A stretch of 64,000 nt of DNA, taken from NCBI RefSeq assembly GCF_016758195.1, contig NZ_QYAC01000005.1, positions 1 through 64,000 of the forward strand, written 5' to 3'. Below the pieces are notes generated by a model. It was given only the letters and a program-made list of their open reading frames with translations, did not search any database and was not told the DNA's origin. Source of the DNA: Leucobacter chromiireducens subsp. solipictus. GTDB lineage: Bacteria > Actinomycetota > Actinomycetes > Actinomycetales > Microbacteriaceae. Each line of letters starts with the position of its first letter. Within the stretch, counting starts at the first letter, position 1. Below, in pieces: positions 16,297 through 23,067 of this stretch. Both the position numbers and the translations under genes were made by a program.

Positions 16297-17271
16297 ATGG
16301 CGTCTTCTGGAGTGACGATTGTGGACATTGCGCGGGCGCTTGGGGTTTCCAAAACGGCGGTGTCGTCTGCGCTGCACGGCCGGGGTCGAGTGTCCGAGGA
16401 GACACGGCAGCGCGTGCTCGCACAGGCCGAACGCATGGGGTACGTGTCGAACCGCGCCGCGCAGCGCCTGCGGGGTGGCCGGCACGGCGCGATCGGGCTC
16501 CATCTCCCCGCGGATCTGCGTGAGCTCGCGTTCTACATGGAATTTGCGTTCGGGGTCGCCGATGCGGCCGCGCTCGCGGGGGTCGATTTGCTGCTGCGCA
16601 CCGCACACACGGGCGGCGCCGCACGGCCCCAGATCGACGGGCTGTTGATCGTGGATCCGACGCCCGCGACCTTTGGCGGTGCCGTTGCCGGCCTCGGCGA
16701 TGTCCCTGTCGTGGCGGTCGGCGAGTACCGCGGGCCCGAACGGGAGCGGATCGCCGCATGGATCGCCGCGGACCATCGGGGGCTGGCGGGCGAGGTGCTC
16801 GATGCCCTCGCCGACACGGGAGCTTCGCGGCCCGCGCTCGCCGCCATCGAATCGGATCGGGAACCATTCTGGGCAAGCCAGGTCGTCGCGGGGTACGAGG
16901 ACTGGTGCGCGAAGCGCGGCGTCACGCCGGAGATCCGGCGGGTGTCCGTGACCCCCAACGACGGGGAGATCGCGGCCACGCTGGAGGCGGTTGCCGCGGG
17001 AGGGTGCGATGGGCTGCTGTGGGTGGCGCAGGGCATCGTGCCGCACGCGCTCGCCCTGCAGGCGCAGGGGGTCGCGGCGAACGTGCGCATGGGGGCGATG
17101 GCGACCGAGCTGGGCCCGCCCCGGGTCGTCGGCGTCGACCTCCGTCCACGGGAGTACGGGCGGGCCGCGGCGGAGCTGCTCCTGCGCGTGCTGGCCGGCG
17201 GCGGGGGCGAGCAGCTCGGCCACGACGCGGTGATCGTCCGACCCGAGGCTGCCACCCCGCGCCTCACCTGA
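16297..17271 (+). CDS. LacI family transcriptional regulator (LacI-2)
   Basis: A 324-aa LacI/GalR-type regulator. The DNA-binding region is clear (VTIVDIARALGVSKTAVSSA, then GYVSNRAAQRLRGG as hinge). A periplasmic-binding-protein-like effector domain follows. TAGACT at 16284-16289 lies 7 nt before ATG 16297, so a leaderless message starting at this ATG is likely; ATG 16291 is in frame but inside the promoter region. It is divergent from the MFS-amidohydrolase operon and probably represses it through 16077-16098. The TGA stop is part of the 66-bp element copy 2. Confidence 0.92.
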   Translation: MASSGVTIVDIARALGVSKTAVSSALHGRGRVSEETRQRVLAQAERMGYVSNRAAQRLRGGRHGAIGLHLPADLRELAFYMEFAFGVADAAALAGVDLLLRTAHTGGAARPQIDGLLIVDPTPATFGGAVAGLGDVPVVAVGEYRGPERERIAAWIAADHRGLAGEVLDALADTGASRPALAAIESDREPFWASQVVAGYEDWCAKRGVTPEIRRVSVTPNDGEIAATLEAVAAGGCDGLLWVAQGIVPHALALQAQGVAANVRMGAMATELGPPRVVGVDLRPREYGRAAAELLLRVLAGGGGEQLGHDAVIVRPEAATPRLT

Positions 17272-17334
17272 GGCAAATTATCTTGCCCGAGTGATTTTTC
17301 GCCATATTTCCATCGCCGTAGATAATTTCCCTCG
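17269..17334. repeat. 66-bp AT-rich palindromic element, copy 2
   Basis: Same length as copy 1 and about 86% identical, with inverted ends 17269-17282 and 17321-17334 (12 of 14 pairs). Some substitutions change the stem: the A-A mismatch at positions 9/58 of copy 1 is A-T here, while 6/61 is a mismatch here but paired in copy 1. The TGA stop of lacI-2 forms its first three bases. It again lies between convergent genes. Confidence 0.85.
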
Positions 17335-17371
17335 TGTAGGAGGGGCGGCAGGGGAGGCCGGGACGCTCGGC

Positions 17372-18442
17372 CTATGCGGCGCGCAGCAGTTCGCGGACGC
17401 GCGGGATCACCACGTCGCCGTAGCGTTCGATGCTCGCCATGAGCTGCGCGTGCGGCATGGTGCCGTTCGCGTATTTCAGGTCGAAGCGGTCGGCTCCGAG
17501 CGTCCGCACGGTCGCCGCGATGCGCTGCGCCACGGTCTCCGGCGAGCCGACGTAGAGCGAGCCGCTGTCTGCCTCGCGCTCGAACTCGGCGCGCGTCGCG
17601 TTCGGCCAGCCGCGCTCGGCTCCGATGCGGTTCCGATTCGCCTCGAAGTGCGGCCAGAGCTCGTCGCGGGCGGCGGCGTCGGTCTCGCCGACGTGGCCGG
17701 GGGAGTGCACGCCGAGCGGCATGGGCGCGCTTCCGACCTCCTCCTGCGTGCGCCGGTACAGCTCTGCGAACGGGAGGAACCGGGCCGGGTCGCCGCCGAT
17801 GATCGCGAGCATCATGGGGATTCCGTACTGCACGCTGCGCAGCACCGACTGTGGGCTGCCGCCCACCCCGATCCAGGCGTTCACGCCGTTCGGCTGCTCG
17901 GTCTTGGGGTAGACCTCCTGCTCGACGAGGGTGCTGCGGTGGCGGCCCGACCAGGTGACGGGCCCCTCTTCGCGGAGCCGCGCGAAGAGATCGAGTTTCT
18001 CGGTGAACAGCGTCTCGTAGTCTTCGAGCCGGTACCCGAACAGGGGGAACGACTCCGTGAAGGAGCCGCGGCCCAGGATCACTTCGGCGCGGCCGGAACT
18101 CACTGCGTCGAGGGTGGCGAAGCGCTCGTACACGCGCACCGGATCGTCGCTCGAGAGCACGGTGACGCCGGTGCCGAGCAGGATGCGCTCGGTTTTCCCC
18201 GCAATAGCAGCGAGCGCGATCTCGGGGGAGCTGAGCGCGAAGTCGTCGCGGTGGTGCTCGCCGAGGGTGATGGCGTCGACGCCGAGCGCGTCGGCGCGGG
18301 CGGCCTGCTCCACCACGTCGCGGAGCACCTGCGCGTGAGAGGCGCGGGTGCCGTCTGCCGCCGTGGTGACGTCGCCGAACGTGTCGAGGCCGAGGATGAG
18401 CTGCTCGGCGGAGGCGCCGGCAATGGTGCGCGGAAGGGTCAT
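17372..18442 (-). CDS. LLM class flavin-dependent oxidoreductase
   Basis: A 356-aa bacterial-luciferase-like monooxygenase/reductase. Such enzymes use FMNH2 or F420. Visible family blocks are DAITLGEHHRDDFALSSPEI (about 56-75), TVLSSDDPVRVYE, LGRGSFTESFPLFGY and GSPETVAQRI near the end. The N-terminal 'LGLDTFGD' opening is typical of the putative FMN-dependent LLM group. The start is ATG 18442, where the luciferase fold begins; the sequence upstream in this frame is low-complexity. It is transcribed towards lacI-2 with the 66-bp element between. It could oxidise amine or sulfur compounds released by the nearby hydrolases, but nothing specific supports this. Confidence 0.87.
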   Translation of the reverse strand: MTLPRTIAGASAEQLILGLDTFGDVTTAADGTRASHAQVLRDVVEQAARADALGVDAITLGEHHRDDFALSSPEIALAAIAGKTERILLGTGVTVLSSDDPVRVYERFATLDAVSSGRAEVILGRGSFTESFPLFGYRLEDYETLFTEKLDLFARLREEGPVTWSGRHRSTLVEQEVYPKTEQPNGVNAWIGVGGSPQSVLRSVQYGIPMMLAIIGGDPARFLPFAELYRRTQEEVGSAPMPLGVHSPGHVGETDAAARDELWPHFEANRNRIGAERGWPNATRAEFEREADSGSLYVGSPETVAQRIAATVRTLGADRFDLKYANGTMPHAQLMASIERYGDVVIPRVRELLRAA

Positions 18443-18475
18443 ACGGGTCTCAACACCCGGTTCGCCCCGCCTATT

Positions 18476-18612
18476 CCGGCGCGGACCCGGGCCATACCCG
18501 ACGCGGAACCGCGGCGGCGCGGACCCGGGGCGTACCCGGGGCGTACCCGAGGTGGCGCGAGGGCTGGCGCGTGTGACGCGAGGGCTGGCGCGGGCGGCGC
18601 GAGTACGCGCGG
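18476..18612. repeat. GC-rich imperfect direct-repeat tract
   Basis: Repeats of GGCGTACCCGG (adjacent copies near 18526-18550) and of GCGCGAGGGCTG fill the space between two minus-strand genes. No coding potential or specific fold was identified. Confidence 0.5.
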
Positions 18613-18617
18613 GGCCG

Positions 18618-18989
18618 TTAGCGCGGGCGGCGCGAGACGAGGTAGCCGAGGGCGGCACCTGCGACGCCGAAGAGCACCGGCCAGACCCAGAACAGGCCGA
18701 AGTCGAGCAGCGCGCCGACGGCGGCGGCAAGCAGGAGCAGCTCGAACAGTGCCGCGGCGAAGCGGTCCACGCGCAGCACCGGGCGGGGCGAGAGGAACAG
18801 CGCCCACAGGAGCACGGCGAGCGCCAGCATGCCGAGCCCCGTGAAGATCCCGGGGAACGGGAGTGGCCATGCGAGGAAGCCCCAGACCGTGATGATGACG
18901 ATCGCGGCGAGCTGGAACAGTCCCCGAACCAGCTGAAGTGTGGCGTTCGGGGCTGCGGGCTGAGAGGTGGAGCTAGTCACACCCTCCAT
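18618..18989 (-). CDS. small four-helix membrane protein, DUF2568/YrdB-like
   Basis: A 123-aa integral membrane protein with four hydrophobic segments and a short Arg-rich end (LVSRRPR). The pattern WGFLAWPLPFPGIFTGLG and a final GALLDFGLFWVWPVLFG helix resembles DUF2568 (YrdB) proteins of unknown function. The start is uncertain: ATG 18989 has no good ribosome site and GTG 18980 is an alternative. It is divergent from the amidohydrolase at 19104. No role can be assigned. Confidence 0.75.
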   Translation of the reverse strand: MEGVTSSTSQPAAPNATLQLVRGLFQLAAIVIITVWGFLAWPLPFPGIFTGLGMLALAVLLWALFLSPRPVLRVDRFAAALFELLLLAAAVGALLDFGLFWVWPVLFGVAGAALGYLVSRRPR

Positions 18990-19103
18990 GGTACCCGCTG
19001 CGCGCGGTGCGCCGGACCGGTGCCGGAGGACCGCGCGGTTGCCGTGGTACAGGCCCTCCGCCCGCAAGTGGTCCATTCAACTCCCGGCGGATACCGTAAC
19101 AAC

Positions 19104-20417
19104 ATGGACCAAGCGAGCGGGCTGAGCGCGGCGTTCCCGGGACCTGTGGTGTCCGGGATCCGCGGCGTGCGCGCGCTCGACGCCGCAGGCCGGTTCAGCG
19201 AGCCGCGCCGGATCGGGTGGGCCGACGGCCGCTTCACCGAGTCGCCCGCCCCAGGGCTCCCGGCGGCCCCGGCGGCAGACGAGCTCGACGGAACCGGGTA
19301 CTGGCTGATTCCCGGCCTCGTCGACACGCACGTGCACGCCGCGTGGCACGCCTTCACCGAGCCAGACCGCGCCGCGCTCGGCCCCGAAGCGACCGCGCGC
19401 GCAACCGCGGACGGCCTCGCCCGAAACCTCGCCGCGGGCATCACGCAACTGCGCGACGCGGGCGGGCTGACCCCGGAGGCGCTCGCCGCCGTGCCCGCCG
19501 GGCGGCGGCCCCGGGTGCAGCTTGCGGTGCGGATGCTGGATCGCGCCGCCGCGGACGCCGCCGGAGGGCTCGACGCCGCCGTGGAGGACGCGCTTGCCGC
19601 GGGGGCGCGCTGGATCAAGCTCGTGGCCACCGCGGGCGTCGCGGCCCCGGCCGGGACCGGCCTCGACCCGGTATTCACTGCCGCCGAGACACGCGACGCG
19701 GTGCGGCGGGCGGAGCGCGTGGGCGCGGGCACCATGGTGCACGCCTGGGGCGGCGCGGCCATCGACTTCGCGATCGACGCCGGGGCGACCAGCCTCGAAC
19801 ACGGCATCTTCCTGACCGACGCACAGGCCGCCCGCGCCGCCGCGGCCGGGCTCACCTTCGTCCCGACGCTGCGGATTTACACCCTCGTGCAGCGCATGAT
19901 CGTGGACGGCGCGCTCCCCGCGGCGTTCCGCGCCCGAGTCGACGAGGCGATCGCGGCGCACCCGAACGCGGTACGCCGGGCACGAGATGCGGGCCTCACG
20001 ATCGCCGTGGGCACCGACTCCGGCACGCCCGCGCAGCACGGGACCGCGCGGCTGGAGTTCGACGCCCTGGTTGCGGCCGGGCTCACCCCGAGCGAGGCGC
20101 TCACCGCCGCGACGCGGTCCGGCGCCGAGCTGCTCGCCCGCGTCGCCGAGACCCCGCAGGAAACGTCGGGCGTCCGAGGTGCCCCGGGACTCCCCGGCAC
20201 CTCCGGCACTCCCGGCACCCCGGGTCTCCCCGGCACCCTCGCCCCGGGCGCGGTCGCGGACGCCGTGCTGCTCCGGCGCGACCCGCGCGAGCCGGGCGCG
20301 CTCTCCGACCCCGCAGCGGTCGTCGCCGTGCTGGCGCGCGGCGTGCTGCACGATCCCGCGACGCTGGACCCCCAGCGCGCCCACGCACCCATCCCACCCC
20401 GAGAGGACCCGAAGTGA
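19104..20417 (+). CDS. metal-dependent amidohydrolase (imidazolonepropionase-like) with a collagen-like insert
   Basis: A 437-aa amidohydrolase-superfamily enzyme. Metal and catalytic positions are visible: DTHVHA (His76, His78), the carbamylated Lys172 in WIKLVATAG, His213 in VHAWG, His233 in LEHG and Asp305 in GTDSG. The closest type is the prolidase/imidazolonepropionase-like group, which cleaves cyclic or Xaa-Pro amides. Residues about 356-379 form eight Gly-X-Y triplets ([15 protein letters not shown] and onward), a collagen-like stretch unusual inside this family. TACCGT (19092-19097) is 6 nt before the ATG, suggesting a leaderless start. The stop overlaps the next gene (GTGA), so hydrolase and binding protein are coupled. 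Confidence 0.87.
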   Translation: MDQASGLSAAFPGPVVSGIRGVRALDAAGRFSEPRRIGWADGRFTESPAPGLPAAPAADELDGTGYWLIPGLVDTHVHAAWHAFTEPDRAALGPEATARATADGLARNLAAGITQLRDAGGLTPEALAAVPAGRRPRVQLAVRMLDRAAADAAGGLDAAVEDALAAGARWIKLVATAGVAAPAGTGLDPVFTAAETRDAVRRAERVGAGTMVHAWGGAAIDFAIDAGATSLEHGIFLTDAQAARAAAAGLTFVPTLRIYTLVQRMIVDGALPAAFRARVDEAIAAHPNAVRRARDAGLTIAVGTDSGTPAQHGTARLEFDALVAAGLTPSEALTAATRSGAELLARVAETPQETSGVRGAPGLPGTSGTPGTPGLPGTLAPGAVADAVLLRRDPREPGALSDPAAVVAVLARGVLHDPATLDPQRAHAPIPPREDPK

Positions 20418-22012
20418 AGATCGCATTCCCCGCGAGGCGCCGCCGCCTCGCCGCCGCAACGACCGCGCTCGCCGCCGCACTGCTGCTGTCCGCCTGCGCG
20501 GGCGGCACCGCTCCCGGCGCGGGCAGCGAGACGGCCAGCCCCGAGGCGGGCGGCACGCTGACCTTCGGCCGCGTTGCCTCGGCCAATGATCTCGACTTGA
20601 ACCAGCAGATCACGGCGAACAACGCGTTCGCCATCGACAAGATTTTCGAACCCCTCGTGAGTTTCGACGCCGACGGGAAGATCGTGCCCTGGCTCGCCGA
20701 GTTCGAGACGAACGAGGCGGGCACCGAGTACCGCTTCACGCTCCGCGAGGGCCTGAAGTTCTCCGACGGCACCGACGTCGCCCCCGATGACGTGGTGTTC
20801 TCCCTGAACCGGCATCTCGAGGTCGGGGGGCCGCTGCCGCTCACCGCGCCAATCACGGAGATCGCGGCGACCGGCGACCGCGAGGTCACGATCACGCTGA
20901 GCGAGCCCTACACCCCGTTCCTCTCGGAGCTTGCAGGCTTCTCGAACGGCATCTTCCCGGCGGACTTCGGGGGCGCTGCGGAGGCCGAGTTCTTCCAGCA
21001 GCCGGTCGGGACCGGGCCGTTCGCCGTCAAGAGTTTCGATCCGAACGGTGACCTGGAGTTCGTGAAAAACGAACACTACTGGCAGGAGGGCAAGCCGTAC
21101 CTGGACGGGCTCGTCTACACGGTTATTGCCGACGATGCGCAGCTACGGCAGCAGCTGGCGGCCGGGCAGATCGACGCGATCGACACGGTTCCCGCCGCGA
21201 ACGCCGCTGAGGTCTCGAGCGCTGCCGACACCGAGCTTTCGCAGACCCCCGGCTGGGCGACCGAGCAGGTGTTCTTCAACACGCAGCGCGAAGAGTTCGC
21301 GGACCGCAACGTGCGGCGGGCGATCGCGCACGCCCTCGACCGCGAGGGCATCACCGCGGCGACGACCTTCGGCACCGCCGAGGTCGCGAACGCGCTGCTG
21401 CCGCCGACGATCACGGACTCCGCCAACGACACGGTCACCCCGCTCGACTTCGATCTCGACGCCGCGAAGGCGGAGCTCGCAGATTCCGCGTACCCGGATG
21501 GCTTCGCCACCACCCTGCTCATCCCGAGCGGCAACGCGCAGCGCGCGCAGATCGCGCAGATCGTGCAGGAATCGCTCGGCAAGATCGGGATCGACGTGAC
21601 GATCGAGCAGCTCGACATTGCGGTGTTCCGTGAGCGGTTCCGCGCCTACGACTACGACTTCATGCTCAACAGCGGACAGTCGGATGCGCCGGATCCGAAC
21701 GGCTTCATCACCTTCCAAGCCGACCCGGAAGGGTTCAGCAAGTCGTACTGGACCCACTTCACCGATGAGCGGGTGACGAAGCTCATGCACGAGGGGCGCA
21801 CCACCCCCGAGGGCGAAGCGCGCACCCAGATCTACGCGGAGATCCAGCAGATCCTCGCTGACGAGGCACCGTACATCCCGCTGTTCTTCCCGGCGAGCCT
21901 GAAGGCGACGACGAGCGACGTGCACGGCTTCACCGTGCTCCCGAACAGCAGCGTCCTGTTCCAGGACGTGTGGCTTGCGGGCGGCGGCGCGACTACAGTG
22001 AGGACGTGGTGA
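20414..22012 (+). CDS. ABC transporter family-5 solute-binding lipoprotein (system 2)
   Basis: A 532-aa OppA/DppA-type binding lipoprotein. The signal has an RRRR n-region, an Ala/Leu core and the lipobox L25-S-A-C28. Core blocks include LREGLKFSDGTDVAPDDVVFSL and the conserved VGTGPFAVKSF. It belongs to a different subgroup from the 3457/6336 pair: the internal Cys pair is missing. GTG 20414 is overlapped by the amidohydrolase stop, with GAGAGGA just upstream. It is followed by a permease starting in a GTGA overlap and by the permease-ATPase fusion, giving a complete importer in three genes. Confidence 0.92.
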   Translation: MKIAFPARRRRLAAATTALAAALLLSACAGGTAPGAGSETASPEAGGTLTFGRVASANDLDLNQQITANNAFAIDKIFEPLVSFDADGKIVPWLAEFETNEAGTEYRFTLREGLKFSDGTDVAPDDVVFSLNRHLEVGGPLPLTAPITEIAATGDREVTITLSEPYTPFLSELAGFSNGIFPADFGGAAEAEFFQQPVGTGPFAVKSFDPNGDLEFVKNEHYWQEGKPYLDGLVYTVIADDAQLRQQLAAGQIDAIDTVPAANAAEVSSAADTELSQTPGWATEQVFFNTQREEFADRNVRRAIAHALDREGITAATTFGTAEVANALLPPTITDSANDTVTPLDFDLDAAKAELADSAYPDGFATTLLIPSGNAQRAQIAQIVQESLGKIGIDVTIEQLDIAVFRERFRAYDYDFMLNSGQSDAPDPNGFITFQADPEGFSKSYWTHFTDERVTKLMHEGRTTPEGEARTQIYAEIQQILADEAPYIPLFFPASLKATTSDVHGFTVLPNSSVLFQDVWLAGGGATTVRTW

Positions 22013-23067
22013 GGACGGACGGACAGCAGCCGGGGAATGCGCGGGCGACGTGGCGCACGGCGCTGCGCGCGCTCGGCCGCGTACTCGCCCGGGTGGTCCC
22101 CGTGATGCTCGGCGTGGTCGTCGCCGTGTTCTTCCTCCTCCGGATGGTGCCGGGAGATCCGGCGGCCATGATCCTCGGTGACCGTGCGACGCCACAGTCG
22201 ATCGCCGCGCTCCGCGCGCAACTGGGGCTCGACCTGCCGCTGTGGCAGCAGTTCACTGACTTCTGTGGGGGGCTCATTACCCGCTTCGACACGGGAGACT
22301 CCCTGGTCACCGGCGTCTCCACGCGTGACTTGATCCTCGCGAAAGCGCCCGTGAGCCTCGGCATCGTGGTGCTCGCCGTGGTGCTGGCGATCCTCATCGC
22401 GGTGCCGCTCGCGGTGACGGCCGCGCTGCGCCAGGACGGCTGGGCGGATCACGTGATCCGGATCCTGCCCGCCGTGGGCATGGGGATGCCGCTGTTTTGG
22501 ATCGGCCTGCTGCTCATCATCGTGTTCGGGGTGCAGCTGCGCTGGTTCCCGGTCGGAGGCGTCGGAACCGGCCCCGGGGAGCCGCTGCGCAGCCTGTTCC
22601 TGCCCGCCCTCGCCGTGGCGCTCGGGATGGCCCCGCCGCTGATCCGCTCGCTGCGCGCGCAGCTCATCGAGGTGCTGCACGCAGACTTCGTGACGACCCT
22701 GCGGGCGGCCCGGGTCCCGGAGCGCCGGATCGTGTTCCGGCACGTGCTGCGCGGGGCGGCGCTGCCCACGCTGACACTGCTGAGCGTCAACACCGCCTAC
22801 CTGATCGGCGGCACGCTTGTCGTGGAGAAGGTGTTTGGGATCAACGGGATCGGCACGTTGCTGTTCCAGTCGATCGGCACGCGAGATTTCCCCGTGGTGC
22901 AGGGCATCGCGCTGTACTGCGCGGTGCTGGTGGTCGTGGTGACGACGCTCGCTGGCGTGCTGTCGGCGGTGCTGGATCCGCGGCTGCGCGCGGCGGACGC
23001 GGCGGACGCACTCGCCGGTGCCGCGGACGCCTCGGCGCAGCTGCCCGCGGGTGGGGCGGCACGATGA
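22009..23067 (+). CDS. ABC transporter permease, DppB type (system 2)
   Basis: A 352-aa DppB/OppB-type permease. It has a first helix near residues 23-45 (VVPVMLGVVVAVFFLLRMVPGDPA), the typical large extracytoplasmic loop, then five further helices, with the coupling motif ARVPERRIVFRHVLRGA. The start is GTG 22009, overlapping the upstream TGA, with GAGGA 4 nt upstream; GTG 22006 is the alternative. The tail is Ala/Asp-rich. Its stop overlaps the ATG of the fusion protein. Confidence 0.92.
   Translation: MRTDGQQPGNARATWRTALRALGRVLARVVPVMLGVVVAVFFLLRMVPGDPAAMILGDRATPQSIAALRAQLGLDLPLWQQFTDFCGGLITRFDTGDSLVTGVSTRDLILAKAPVSLGIVVLAVVLAILIAVPLAVTAALRQDGWADHVIRILPAVGMGMPLFWIGLLLIIVFGVQLRWFPVGGVGTGPGEPLRSLFLPALAVALGMAPPLIRSLRAQLIEVLHADFVTTLRAARVPERRIVFRHVLRGAALPTLTLLSVNTAYLIGGTLVVEKVFGINGIGTLLFQSIGTRDFPVVQGIALYCAVLVVVVTTLAGVLSAVLDPRLRAADAADALAGAADASAQLPAGGAAR

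Noticed and set aside
16010..16876. N-terminal extension of the MFS protein into the lacI-2 region
   Set aside because: The extra residues are Arg/Pro-rich and antisense to lacI-2. GTG 16009 has a strong AAAGGAGT ribosome site and leads straight into the first membrane helix.
20158..20247. Collagen-like run as a frameshift artefact
   Set aside because: The amidohydrolase frame continues after it into the expected C-terminal strands (APGAVADAVLL) and reaches a stop that overlaps the next gene correctly.
22497..23063. A start upstream of 23064 for the permease-ATPase fusion
   Set aside because: The upstream extension is a shadow frame inside the DppB gene. ATG 23064 overlaps the preceding stop and begins the DppC N-terminus directly.
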